From Bombardia bombarda (Eukaryota > Ascomycota > Sordariomycetes > Sordariales > Lasiosphaeriaceae): a stretch of DNA of 64,000 nucleotides. A program made the position numbers and the translations under genes. This document shows, one piece after another, positions 10,877-21,407 of the stretch; the first letter of the stretch is position 1; every line of letters starts with the position of its first letter. The stretch spans positions 1,512,501-1,576,500 of the forward strand of contig JAULSR010000007.1 of NCBI GenBank assembly GCA_030512295.1, given 5' to 3'. The notes beneath the pieces were generated by a model. It had not been told where the DNA came from and did not search any database. It saw only the letters and a list, made by a program, of their open reading frames with translations.

Positions 10877-12295
10877 GGTGGGCGGTGTGAGGTTGGTGAT
10901 GCTTGCCAAGGACAAGTTCAACGGGATGGTGTGGCGGGAGCTCGGGAGGGTAGGATGGCAGATTGGCGGGACGGGACTGAGATCCAAGCCTGATAGCTCC
11001 AGTTTGACAGCAGCGCCCCAAAAAGGATATAAAGAATAGGTATTGTACAGAAAGAGCAAGAGGATTAGGATATGACAAAGACGAAAGTGGCGCAAAGTAG
11101 GGGAAGGAGAAGGAAATAAATGCGAAGATGGCTGCTGTCAGTGGTGTCAATCGTGGTGTCAAGCGTGCCTGGTGGCGTCAGATCAGGACGGATCAAGGTG
11201 TCTTGGCTGCGGTCTTGTGACGAACCTTCAGGAACATGCCAGCCCAATTCGGATGTGGTTTTGTTAGCTGGGCAGGCACCAGAAATACTGTCCCGCAGTC
11301 CCGTCCCTACTGCATAATGCACAGGGGGTGGGGAGCTACATTGATGATGGGTTCATGTCGAGACAAACCGGTTCTTGGCCGTAGAATTTTCGCTTCATCG
11401 GCACATGCAGCGGCTCAGCAACGCGTCTTGCATATCTCCTGGCAGTTACGTGTTCAGTCTCACGGGCGCTTCCTTTGGGGCTTGCCAGGGAAGTTGGCAG
11501 GTTGTTGGGTCATCACAAGCAGCGAACCATTTTTTTAGGGCAGTCTTTGGCCGGTCTTGCCTGTCACTGCCAGTGGCATTACCATCGGGTTTACCAGCGA
11601 GTCATCGTTGACGGCAGCTGCTCCAGGGCGGAAAGTGGGCGGAGAACAAGCTCCGGCTGTGAAAGACCCACAAATAGCTGGATACATGACGTCAATAACA
11701 GCAAGGGTTAGTGCTGATCATGGCAAGAGCACTCCGATCACAGACCCGAGAAGTGACGAGGTGGGAGTAGCATACAGTCAGCCAAATCATGGGCTTCTGA
11801 CACTGACTTTTTGCGACTAGTGGTTATAGAATGATAGATATATCAGGAGAAATAAAAAGCAGACAAAAGCAACGGAAGGTGCGTTCAAGAGTTCCAGCGA
11901 CGGCAGTCAAACTTTAAAATGCACGGCCCCGCTGCAGGCACCTCAAAGGACAGGCAAGAGCAACCCCGCCAGATATGCATTTAAGAGGGATAATGCTAGC
12001 GGGTGCTGCCAAGGCGCCCTGTAGGCCATGACATCAATGGCTTCTTCCCTGTTGGAAACGTGAAACTGGTGTTGCCGCTGGCCGTTTGGCCTGAAGTCTG
12101 GGAGACATTTGAAGGCGCCGCCACCCAAAGAATGCCAAGTCGAATCGACGTTGCATTTCCACAGAATTGATTGCTCTTTCCTATGTTATGTGGTGCTCTT
12201 GCATGTCGCGCCTCTTCCACCGTAGGCATAAACCACCAAACAAAAACATAGCTCAAAGCCCACAAGATCACGGGCACGAAACCGATAGCACCACC
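10877..12295. promoter_or_regulatory. Shared divergent promoter region of erdS and the erdH-like gene
   Basis: About 1.4 kb separates the two chosen start codons. It holds no credible gene and must contain both promoters. Open frames on both strands here are overlapping shadows of UTR sequence. No specific operator could be identified by eye. Confidence 0.5.
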
Positions 12296-13396
12296 ATGTC
12301 CAACATACCAACAGCGCAAGGGATACCCATCCCCATCGGGGGTGGTGCGGACGAACCGATCCCGGACAAGAAGCCCGAGAAAGCCAAAGACGCGACAGGC
12401 TCCGCCCCATCGCGCTTTTATTTGAAGATGACGGCCGGCTTCTGGCGCTCCTTGCAGGTCGTCGGCATGTCGCTGCACTATCTCGCATCTCCACGCCCGC
12501 CGAACCCATCCTTCACAAAGACAATCTCCTCCACACTCTCAAAGTCCAAGGGCAAATTCACGCTGCACTTTTACGTACCTAAGGGATACAATGAGGCAGC
12601 CAAGACGGGCAAGAAGTATCCCGCCGTGGTCAACTTCCACGGCGGCGGCTTCACCCTAGGCAAGCCCACCGACGACGCCAGATTCGCCCGATTCATCCTC
12701 AACACCTGCGATGCCATCTTCGTCTCGGTCGACTACCGACTCGCGCCAGAGTTCCCCTTCCCCATCGCGGTGGACGACGGCGCCGACGCACTCCTCTACC
12801 TGATCCGAAACGCCGCCGACCTGCACATCGACACCGCGAAACTAGCAACGTCAGGCTTCTCGGCCGGAGGCAACATCGCGATAACATCGCCGCTGCGCCT
12901 CAAAGCCCACCTCAAATCAGCCCAAAACTCGCCCCCCGTGCCCGATCACACCATCCGCGCCATCGCCACGTGGTATCCCATCACCGACTACACGCTGTCG
13001 CGCGCCGAGCGCCGCGCTACGTCGATCCGTCCAGACCAGACCCTCCCGCCCACGCTGACGACGCTCTTCGACACGTCGTATCTCTTCCCGCCAGATCTCG
13101 ATCTGGCTGACCCGTTTCTGTCGCCGAACAAGGCCACCGACGAGATGCTCGCCGAGGGCATCCCGCCGAATGTGGTGTTTTATACGTGCGAGTGGGACAT
13201 GTTGCTGCGCGAGGGCGAGGAGCTGGCGCAGCGGCTGGGGAGGCCGCCTATTAACAAGGACGTTCGATACAAGATGATACCCGGGGTGCCGCATGGGTGG
13301 GATAAGTCGCCGGACCCGCTGCGGCCGGCGGCGAGCTCGGAGGAGCTGTATCTGGAGTGTTGTAATTATTTGAAGGAGATTTTTGAGCGGGATTAG
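12296..13396 (+). CDS. erdH: Alpha/beta hydrolase, likely ergosteryl-aspartate hydrolase
   Basis: Predicted to remove aspartate from ergosteryl-3beta-O-L-aspartate, reversing ErdS. Single exon. The ATG at 12296 (CACCATGTCC) gives 366 aa; an in-frame ATG at 12167 would add 43 residues of basic, uneven sequence and looks less likely. Hormone-sensitive-lipase-type features: oxyanion motif HGGG in NFHGGGF, nucleophile elbow GFSAGG, acidic residue in the TCEWDMLLREGEEL segment, and catalytic His in GVPHGWDKSPD. The functional name rests on context: it faces the ErdS gene, as described for erdS/erdH loci. On sequence alone it is only an HSL-like esterase. Confidence 0.8.
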   Translation: MSNIPTAQGIPIPIGGGADEPIPDKKPEKAKDATGSAPSRFYLKMTAGFWRSLQVVGMSLHYLASPRPPNPSFTKTISSTLSKSKGKFTLHFYVPKGYNEAAKTGKKYPAVVNFHGGGFTLGKPTDDARFARFILNTCDAIFVSVDYRLAPEFPFPIAVDDGADALLYLIRNAADLHIDTAKLATSGFSAGGNIAITSPLRLKAHLKSAQNSPPVPDHTIRAIATWYPITDYTLSRAERRATSIRPDQTLPPTLTTLFDTSYLFPPDLDLADPFLSPNKATDEMLAEGIPPNVVFYTCEWDMLLREGEELAQRLGRPPINKDVRYKMIPGVPHGWDKSPDPLRPAASSEELYLECCNYLKEIFERD

Positions 13397-13730
13397 GATT
13401 GTGACTTAGTTGTTGGGGTAATGTTTCTTCGGGGTATAACTGGCTGCTTGGTTGCCACCGAGGTCGTGTATTGTATAATTAGACATGATATAAGCGTGGG
13501 ACAATGGGAGTCTCTTTCGTTCTGTTTTGAATGAGCAATTAGATGCTTTTCTATCCACATCGCCGCCACAATGAACCAAGTCACCCCTTTCCACGCAAAC
13601 ACGCCTCCATCAATGTCACACATGCCACATCATCAACGCAACCAACAAACCATCACCATCAGCACGAAACACGTCTTTCTCAACCAACTAAAACAAACCC
13701 CTATCACCACTCACCCGTTCCTTTCCCCCC
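13397..13730. other. Convergent 3' intergenic
   Basis: A 3'-3' gap between the hydrolase and the small secreted protein gene. Nothing further seen. Confidence 0.5.
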
Positions 13731-14198
13731 TCAAACCTCGTCCAACCCCCCACACCACCCCGCCCACCTCAAGTCAAACCCATACGTCTTCTTCCAGTCG
13801 CTCCGATACCAATACCCTCCCACCCCGTCACCACACTTCTCCTGCACAGCCGCCCACGCCGCCGCAATCTCGAAATACGGACACGGGTTGCTCCCGATCC
13901 AAGCGTAGTTGCACGCGTACGCCCTCGAGCTGCCCACCTCCCACCCGATCTTCATGTTGGGTCTGATCGCACCGTAGTCGTGGCAGAAGTCGCCCAGCCG
14001 AGTAAGGGCGGCCGTCATGGAGGTGGCGTTGACGGCGTTGGTACAGCCGATTTCGGGGATGGGCTGGGTGTTTGTTTGGGGGAGGGGGATGGGGGTGAGG
14101 GGGTTGGTGAGGGGTGTGGCGGTTGTTTGGTGGATGAAGAGGAGGAGGAGTAGGGTGAGGGTGAGGAGAGGGGAGAAGGGGGTGGTGGGGAGATACAT
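13731..14198 (-). CDS. Small secreted protein with six cysteines
   Basis: 155 aa from the ATG at 14196-14198. The strongly hydrophobic N-terminus (LLTLTLLLLLFI) is a signal peptide ending around ATATP. A Pro/Thr linker follows, then a compact domain of about 110 residues with six Cys (contexts GCTN, FCHD, ACNY, PCPYF, KCGDG, GWCGG), so three disulfides are likely. No enzyme motif. The open frame extends upstream, but that part lacks bias and would bury the signal peptide. Resembles small secreted proteins of unknown role in plant-associated and saprotrophic fungi; effector function is not shown. Confidence 0.7.
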   Translation of the reverse strand: MYLPTTPFSPLLTLTLLLLLFIHQTTATPLTNPLTPIPLPQTNTQPIPEIGCTNAVNATSMTAALTRLGDFCHDYGAIRPNMKIGWEVGSSRAYACNYAWIGSNPCPYFEIAAAWAAVQEKCGDGVGGYWYRSDWKKTYGFDLRWAGWCGGLDEV

Positions 14199-14905
14199 GA
14201 TGGTTTTGTTGGTTGTGTTTGTTGTCTTTCTTTGACAAACTAGATGGGGTGTTGGGTTAGGTCTTCTTTGGTGACAAAGAGGTGCAATGGGTAATTGCAA
14301 TGGAAAATATGGGGAGTAGGTGAGGACGCCTCGGGCGCCTTCCAGGAATGAGAACATGAGCAATCATTCACCCTCACGACCAAGTCTGCAGAGAAGTGCT
14401 CTTCATTTATAAACAGAAGAGGCGGCCTCTGTACTGGTGTTCTCTCGCGAACCCTTACACCTCTTTCCGATCATGACAAGATAATACCAATAAATGGTAG
14501 CACTGACCCAATAAATGTTCTTCATTCTCATCAAACACTACGCCACGCATTCCCATCACACGACACGTGGCACATGGAAATCATTATATATATTGTAACA
14601 TTTGTTCCTCTGTCCTCCTGATCCTTCTGTGATACAGTACTAGGCAATCTGTGCTCGGACAGTGGTTTGGCCCAAGTTAGTTCAAGTTTGTTGTCAGGTC
14701 TTGTCCAGGCACGTAGGCATTTCAATTAAATCTAAAACAAAGGAGAAGATATTAAATCCAGAATATAAGTGTCTGCCTCTACCTTGAAGGTCTGCGAATC
14801 GTGGAGGGGGGACTTTGGATATCCAAAAGGGTTAGCCACGCAGGGGGAATGTCAGGCGGCTTACCGAATATAAAAGTACTGAGATATTCTTATACTATTA
14901 TAGAA

Positions 14906-14935
14906 TAGTTGTAAGTGGGATAGTTGTAAGTGGGA
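14906..14935. repeat. 15-bp tandem direct repeat, two copies
   Basis: The unit TAGTTGTAAGTGGGA occurs twice head to tail with no mismatch. Confidence 0.85.
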
Positions 14936-16440
14936 TAGACTTGGTTGTCCAAAAGTACGGACCCTCTCTTCATCGTTTGGGCTCATTGCTTTAGCGACAC
15001 CGGTACGGGCCACGCGCTCCTTCATCGGGGAAACTGTAATGAGGCTGTCCTCGATCTCTGCATGCACCCTGGTTCGAAACCATCTGGGCCATCCAGGATG
15101 CACGTACTTATGGGCGAGGGCCCGTAGTTCCCTCACCACACCGTATCTATGGAGGTTAGTTGGGGATCGCCGCTTGGATATTCGACGCGGAGATCTAGCC
15201 GTTCAGTCGCCAGCATCTGGAAAGTTTTTGGCTGGCCTGTCCTTAATCCAGCATTGTTTCTCGGTGTTTTTCGGCCTTTTATGGCTGATCGGTGCCATAT
15301 TCTGGACAGGGCGTCATCCCGTACAACATCATTGGAACAGATGAGCACCACAAGGCAAAGGGAGAGATCCGAGGAAAGCATATATACCTCAATGTTAACC
15401 ACGGCCCGTACGCGGGCAGCGAGTTCAAAATCAGGACCATCACGGACAAGACCAAGAGCAGACTAAAGGTCGTGGAACGCGAGAATGGGACGTAGAGATA
15501 CCAGGGAGACGCAAGGGCCTCATGCAATTTACCACCTTCGTCACCAAATCATACGTTACGCTACCATTGTGTACGCCAGGTCCATTGGCAGACTACCGGT
15601 TGGGTACGTCTAATAATGGTGCCCAATAACATGATTGAACTCAGCGGAAACGAGTTGTAGAGGTACCATTTTGCTTTCGTTGCCCTAGATTCAGTCGTTG
15701 CGCTATCGCTATATATTGGTATCGCAATGCAGCGCATTCTAACGCTCGGAGATGAGCATCGTAGGGTCCTTCGTTGGCCTCCACCTACATCCCCAACGTT
15801 GTGGGTGTGTTTGAGGTTGAGGGCTTTCGGTATGAGAACATTGTTAAGAAGACAACTTCTCGTCATCCTTCGATTCAGGATGACTCAAATTTACAGCCAT
15901 GGTCCATCTACATATCACGCTATACATCAACACATCAGCCTAGATATATCCACATCAGATGAGAGTAAGCGTAAAACACGATAATAAGAATACTGTTTAA
16001 GGTTGACGTTCCCCATTAACATGATTGCTCCGTATCTTCATGAACGGAATATCGGTCCTTTTCATGATTATAAATAAGATCAGCGAAAGAGCAGCGCGGT
16101 TCACAGTAGAGTTCCGGAACGCAGAAAGAGACAGCCATATGATATATATTTATGCCCACAGGGGATTAGCTGGACTTACCGCTTACTATGAGGGAAACGG
16201 ACGGAGGCGGAGAGGATAGTAGTCGCAGCTACCATTAATGCATGGTCACACGCCAATGGTTGATGGATACATTAGGTGTGCATTCGTTGTATCATGGAAA
16301 GATGCTATCCGCCAATCTTGGTGGATGGCTCTGTTCCATGTAAGGCAGCCTAATCTACCATGGGCACCTGGGTGCTAGGTGCCTGCTACGTAACAAAGTA
16401 GGACAGAGTTAGTATTCACGTTGATTTAATAATGGAGATG

Positions 16441-16461
16441 GACAAACAGACAAACAGACAT

Positions 16462-16492
<31 letters not shown>

Positions 16493-16494
16493 CA
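16441..16494. repeat. Tetranucleotide microsatellite (GACA)n
   Basis: A run of GACA/CAGA units, interrupted at its left side by GACAAACA variants and pure from about 16461 to 16491. Confidence 0.95.
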
Positions 16495-16759
16495 CGTGGG
16501 CGTCTGACTTTCTTGTCAGAAGCATTGCTACCGTAGATGGGTAGGAAGTCTAAATAGCATAGCCATGTAACCGTTTCTCCCAAGCCTACCTAGGAGCTCC
16601 GGTCGCCAGTCTTCCTAGCTTACCATCTTCATTTCATACTCTTAATCGCATGATTGCTCCCAGCGGTTGACCGCGCCCGTAGCGCGCCCAACAATGGTGT
16701 GCCCAATAAAGTAAATCACATCTATACAGCAAACCTATCGAGCTTCACCTAACATTAAA

Positions 16760-17126
16760 ATGGATTTTATAGATGATTGGAACGACCCACTCGGTACAAT
16801 ACCAGAAATACGCCGCCACCAGAGCATCAGCGAAGAGCCTCCGACCAGGGAATGGTTGTGGGGTTCCGGTATGTGGTTGAATGTAGAGGCGGGTAGAGTT
16901 CTGATGACTGGCGATCTCTGTGGGCCAGTTCTAGTTTTTGGCTGACGAGTGGCGAAAGCATGTCGACTCAGCCTTTAGAATGAAGGCATTCAAGCATGGC
17001 GAGGTGTGCCTTTTCAATGTCGAGGAGGAAGGTACGGATTCAGATGCGGACATGCAAAAAGACATGGAACGCATGGCCGTGCTTTGCGGAGTCGTTGTCT
17101 GTCGCAACACACTCCAGTCAACATGA
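16760..17126 (+). CDS. Possible small two-exon gene, unknown
   Basis: An ATG at 16760 opens a 61-codon frame starting MDFIDDWNDPLG. The following frame reads WRKHVDSAFRMKAFKHGEV to a stop at 17124-17126, with balanced charge and codon use. A phase-0 intron with donor GTAGAG (about 16881) and acceptor CTGACGAG (about 16949) would join them; GTATGT at about 16869 is a stronger donor but breaks the frame. No family recognised. It could equally be a decayed gene. Confidence 0.28.
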
Positions 17127-17337
17127 ACCTACCTCGTGAGAGGACATGATCTTGAAACCTGTGATAGATTCATTATAAAAACTTTCATGTGAAGCGTCTT
17201 GAAGAGTTGGAGGCGGTGAAGAATTTTTCAATTTCCGCGTCTTCACATATGGGATACAATGTCAAAACAAATGAGAGGTATCATGAGGGCCTTACAGACG
17301 AAGGCGGACAACAGGGAAGCATTTTCATAGATTTCGC

Positions 17338-17400
17338 TAGTACATAAGGGAGGTTGTGTTGCCAAAGAGGCAACAGATCTATTTTTGCGCTCTCGTCACA
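17338..17400. repeat. Dispersed element, copy 1, with hairpin
   Basis: About 63 bp that matches 58083-58146. Core features are the stem GTTGCC (17358-17363) pairing with GGCAAC (17369-17374), then T-rich sequence and TTTTTGCGCTCTCGTCACA shared exactly with the other copy. Confidence 0.7.
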
Positions 17401-17699
17401 ATAAACAAACGTTCACAGCTGATATAAGGTAAAACGCACGTTTCCTCAACAAAGATCAATTTTTGGCCAGAGCTTAACCTGGTTTCCCAGTGTCTCGACG
17501 GGAAAAACAAAGTATCTAAGTAAGAGAGACAGAAGATAAAAAGATGAAACTATCATACAATACATGAGGGAAATAACACGTGCCTGAAAGGCAAACTCCA
17601 TCCCCCTTTTTTCTTGTCCCAACGCTCTCAAACTCAAACAAATGGGTATATGCAGGCCAGAAAAAAAATCCATGCCCCGTGGTGTGATGCACACCGTGC

Positions 17700-18160
17700 A
17701 AAAAGAGAAAAGCGAAAAGACAAGCACCAATCCATAGAAGCGCCCACAGCGCTCGGAAGTTCCCAAACGCCCGTCAAAATATAAGCAGCAGAGGATTAAA
17801 GCAAACCAGGGAACAGCACCGCCGATATTCCTCCTTCCGTCAATCATGTCCTGGACCCGGATTGAGGACGAATAATAGGAAAGGAGAGATAGCTGCTAAA
17901 CCTCATTATTGCTAGGTAGCCAAGCTACGCTGGATGCTGCCGAACGCCGAAAAGGAGAAATAAACCGAAAAACGCGTCAAAAGAAAAGCAGCAAATGCTA
18001 AGAGCAAACTGGAAGGCAGCACTTCTATGTTTATTCTTCCTCATTCATGTCCCGGACCCCAATTAAGGACTGAATGAAAGAAAAGAGGCAAAGCTGCTAA
18101 ACCCCCTTGTTGCTATCCAAGCCGAGCGCCGAAAAAGACAAATAAACAGAAAAGCGCAAA
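17700..18160. repeat. Degenerate ~200-bp tandem duplication
   Basis: Matching landmarks recur 183-203 bp apart: GCAAACC/T at 17801 and 18004, CATGTCCYGGACCC at 17845 and 18046, GCTGCTAAACC at 17892 and 18092, and an A-rich CGCCGAAAAxGA block at 17943 and 18127. A weaker relative of the A-rich block sits near 17700. No coding frame survives. Confidence 0.75.
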
Positions 18161-18288
18161 GCGCGCTCTCTATACGCCATCATTCGTATTGCTGTATACC
18201 TCCCATGATAAGCTCGAATAGGTGGGTGAATAATGCCCCGTGTCGCACCGGATGACCAGTCTCGGTGACGACGAGCAAGGGAGTTAGA

Positions 18289-18480
18289 ATAAAGCCATAT
18301 TCAGTGGCGAGAGAAATAAGCTGGGATAAGGCAAAGGCAATCGAGTGGCGAGATAGAGGGAGAGATAGATGAAGAAGCCAAGCCATTTATACTGGCGGAG
18401 AGGGAGAGAGTGATAATAAAGCCAAGTCATGTAGACTGGCGAGAGGAGATAACATAAAGCCGGCCATGTTGGCGGGCAAA
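18289..18480. repeat. ~40-bp degenerate tandem repeat, about five copies
   Basis: Variants of ATAAAGCCA...CTGGCGAGAG start near 18291, 18331, 18371, 18416 and 18454. It lies just downstream of the F-box-like gene on its coding strand, so it may be in the 3' UTR. Confidence 0.65.
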
Positions 18481-18679
18481 GTCCTGGACGAGCTGATATA
18501 GTGCGTCGTCTTTACTTCCGGAACGCATCTATGACATGATGCATCTGGTTCCGGGATAAGTCTTCTGGGTGAGTGTTGTTATAAGTGACGGCGAGACAAT
18601 GTCTGCACGCCATGGTCGAAATCAAGTCGCAGCGTGGCCGACTCCACAAAAGATAGTGCTGCCAGCAACCTGCTGCCAT

Positions 18680-20620
18680 TTAGACAGCAGGTGCTCCGGG
18701 TGCCGTCACATCAGGTGCAGAAACTGCAGGTGCGGTCACTTCAGGTGCCGTCATAGAAGGTGCCGTCGTAGCAGGTGCTGTTGCAGCAGGTACTGTATCA
18801 GCAAGTGCTGTCGCAGCAGGAGCGATCGCATCAGGAGCAGTCAGAGAAGGAGCGGTCGGAGCAGGAGCGGTCGCAGCAGCAGGAGCGGCCAAGGCAGGAG
18901 CGGTCGAGGCAGGTGCAGCTACTGTAGGTATCGCATCTGCAGCAAGAAGTGCCGCCTGTACTTCCTTCGGCATTCTCGGGTTGACAGCCGTAGACCTCTT
19001 GGTCTTTGGGTTGTAGGTTGCAGTGAGCCAGTGTGTCTCTTCACAACCATTTCCACGATTGCTGTGCTTCGAGACTGCCTTGACAGCCACACCCGACTGC
19101 TCAGCCAGCTTCTTGTACTTGTCGACTTCAGTCTGGTCACGCCAGCGGCCGGGGCGGTTTCGAATGTCCGTTTTGGTGACAATGATCTCCTGAAGGCACT
19201 TGAATGCCTTGCGGTTGGCCCAAGTCGCAGCCATCTCGTTGGTGATCAGTCGATCCAGCATCTGGGCAGTGGCGCCGTCAAAGTGCAGGTCGAAAATGAT
19301 GGTGCGCAGGGAGTGGCATCGCTTCGACATGGTCGACTGCATGTAGACGAGGTTGGCATCGGCATGTTTATTCTTGCCGTTGCAGTACACTTGGATGGTC
19401 CGGATGTCGGAGGCATTTGGGCGACCAATTTGGTTCAGCCAGCCACGGTGCTGGGTGATGGTCAAGCTGAAGGTATTGTTAGCGTACAGGTACGCCTGCA
19501 GTTCTCCCGACAGCTTTTTGTTGACGAGCATCATGTTGACCGGGTTAATGTGAAAAGGGACGGGCTGCTTCACACGGAGAGTGACCATTTTGGAATGAGG
19601 GGTGACGACGGGTTTATGGGAAGTGGCAATGTATCCGTAGATCTGGTTACGGATCTCGGCAGGGAGGCTGAAAAATGTGATCTTCTCGGGGATAGCTGCG
19701 GGGTCAACTGTGAGAGCTTCGTCGCTGATCTTGTTACGGATCTCGCCAGGGAGGTCAAAAAAGGTGATCTTCTTGGGGACAACTGTGAGAGTCCAGTCGT
19801 TCGAATTCTCAGAGGCCATCTCATGGACAGTGGTATCGACAGTCTGCTGGTGCTGCGTCTCAGCCCGCTTGGCGTCGGGGGTGATGTCCTCGTCAACATC
19901 ATCTGACTCAAGCTTGCGCTTCGTCTTGACGACGGAAGACGGACCGCCAAAGATCGAGTGTCCTGACTTGACACGTTTTACGACGGGGGAGTCGTCAGTC
20001 TCATCGTCGGCCTTACGTTTTGCCTTGATGACTGGCGCTGTGGCGTCGAAGCTATGATCGCCAGGGGGGGTGCTCTCATTCGTCTCCTCAGACTTGGTGC
20101 GCTTGGTATTCATCGGCTTGAGGTCATCATCCTCGGCCTTTCGTTTCGGGGTAATGGGAGGAGGCAGGGTGGAAGAATGGGTTGCCTCGTCAGCTGAAGC
20201 GAGACCCTTGGTCTCGGTAGGGGTCGCGGTAGGGGGGACAACAGTGACAGAGGAACTGCCAAGATAAAAGGGCGAGAGAGGAGCCGAAGGCTCGGTGGCC
20301 AGGACTTGGGGGGTGATGGGGGGTGTCCAGTCGTCGGCGGGGAGCTGTGATGGCTGGACTTGGGTTGCCTTGGTCGTGGGCGAGGCTGGGGGAGTCGAGT
20401 CCCCGGGAAAGTTATGGGCTTGATCTTCACCCATGCCTTGGTCGATAGCCTTGGGGATGAGGGTGGCCACGTTGGCGTCAGCCTCGGTGGCTTCGGCCGG
20501 CTGGGAATTGGCCATGGTGGCCTGGTCAACATTTGCCCCCTTGGGGAAGAGGACTTGGGCTGCCCCCATGTCGGGGCTGGTGCCGATCGCACCGTTGCCG
20601 GTGCTGGTTGCGTTACCCAT
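18680..20620 (-). CDS. F-box-like protein with repeated NLS-type segments and a TAP-rich tail
   Basis: 646 aa, single exon, ATG at 20618-20620. The N-terminal 150 residues are Pro/Thr/Ala-rich. Next come three related segments with KRK motifs (TPKRKAEDDD, IKAKRKADDE, VKTKRKLESD), each followed by a second basic patch, which look like repeated bipartite nuclear-localisation signals. Then an F-box-like leucine-rich motif occurs twice in tandem: KITFFDLPGEIRNKI and KITFFSLPAEIRNQIYGYI. The middle (~350-540) resembles the large fungal family with LPxEIRNxIY cores. The last ~75 residues repeat TAPxxxAP units. A role as SCF-type adaptor is only a family-level guess. Repeats at both ends suggest length variation between strains. 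Confidence 0.8.
   Translation of the reverse strand: MGNATSTGNGAIGTSPDMGAAQVLFPKGANVDQATMANSQPAEATEADANVATLIPKAIDQGMGEDQAHNFPGDSTPPASPTTKATQVQPSQLPADDWTPPITPQVLATEPSAPLSPFYLGSSSVTVVPPTATPTETKGLASADEATHSSTLPPPITPKRKAEDDDLKPMNTKRTKSEETNESTPPGDHSFDATAPVIKAKRKADDETDDSPVVKRVKSGHSIFGGPSSVVKTKRKLESDDVDEDITPDAKRAETQHQQTVDTTVHEMASENSNDWTLTVVPKKITFFDLPGEIRNKISDEALTVDPAAIPEKITFFSLPAEIRNQIYGYIATSHKPVVTPHSKMVTLRVKQPVPFHINPVNMMLVNKKLSGELQAYLYANNTFSLTITQHRGWLNQIGRPNASDIRTIQVYCNGKNKHADANLVYMQSTMSKRCHSLRTIIFDLHFDGATAQMLDRLITNEMAATWANRKAFKCLQEIIVTKTDIRNRPGRWRDQTEVDKYKKLAEQSGVAVKAVSKHSNRGNGCEETHWLTATYNPKTKRSTAVNPRMPKEVQAALLAADAIPTVAAPASTAPALAAPAAATAPAPTAPSLTAPDAIAPAATALADTVPAATAPATTAPSMTAPEVTAPAVSAPDVTAPGAPAV
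18683..18920. repeat. Degenerate minisatellite coding the Ala/Pro/Thr tail
   Basis: Units of 12-24 bp related to GCAGGTGCxGTCxxA recur across the 3' end of the F-box-like gene and remain in frame, so copy-number change would lengthen or shorten the tail without frameshift. Confidence 0.75.
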
Positions 20621-21407
20621 TTTGTTGGGGTCGGCGGGCTTAGTTCGTGCAAGTTAGTTTTTTGCTCTAATGTGAAGTTTTCTTGTCAGTATGTGAGTTT
20701 GGTGTGAGTGAAAGTTGAGTGAGAGGGCAAGGGGTGAGCCACCCGAAATCTGCTCGGCGGGGTGTGTTGAGAGAGTCACGACGCGGACAAGTTTGATGCA
20801 AAATACTCCGCGCGTGAAATCTCACAATGAAGAAAGAGATGTGGTATCGATGACGAATCTGTTTAGTTGACTTACTTCTCGATGAGTGCGTTCAGGTTCT
20901 CGGTGACTAATTTGGTTGCGGTGGTGAAAATCATGCCAACGCTGCAAGCTCGAAAAAGCCGGGTTGCGAGGAGGAAGTTTTGGAAGAGGGTAAACAGGTG
21001 AAGGGGTTTTGTAGCTGTCCGGCAGCCTACACAGCTGCACAGCTGCCCTGTCCCAGGGCCGGCAGAATCGACGACGACTTCGACAATAGCAACGCGCTCA
21101 CAAAGTGGGTCTAACGCGTCGACTTGCTCACATCCTTGGCCTACCATTGGCCATCTCATCAACAACTCGCCCCCATCTCGAGCCTTGACAGCTGTACGCA
21201 GATGCTATTCCATTGTTAAATATCTTAATAACCACTGTGCTTCGATACTGTATCTCCCAGAGCCCCACCATCCTCACACCACCCAGCCCGCTCCTCGACA
21301 GCAGAGGGAAGCTTAGGAAGGTCCGGTCAGGTCCCCGCGCTCAGTTCCTCTGAACAATGCCAAGCCCCCACTCCCATGCCCCTGATAGCCCAAAATTATC
21401 CTATCTC
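20621..21407. other. Intergenic, promoter side of the F-box-like gene
   Basis: No credible gene. A minus-strand frame at 20872-21165 lacks domain features. Confidence 0.5.

Larger units (their letters stand above)
14199..16759. other. Gene-poor region with simple repeats
   Basis: No intact gene recognised. Contains a 15-bp direct repeat at 14906-14935 and a GACA microsatellite at 16441-16494. A fragment at 15307-15495 looks like a 3' exon: acceptor CTGGACAG at 15303-15310, then GVIPYNIIGTDEHHKAKGE and onward to a stop. I found no matching 5' exon and cannot name the family. Confidence 0.45.

Noticed and set aside
11996..12478. 160-codon minus-strand frame opposite the hydrolase 5' end
   Set aside because: It is a shadow of the hydrolase coding region and shared promoter.
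15060..15110. GGTTCGAAACC as a tRNA B box
   Set aside because: No A box or cloverleaf can be formed around it.
15292..15495. Possible terminal exon starting GVIPYNIIGTDEHH
   Set aside because: Sequence looks protein-like and has an acceptor, but no 5' exon or family could be found, so it is mentioned only in the regional entry.
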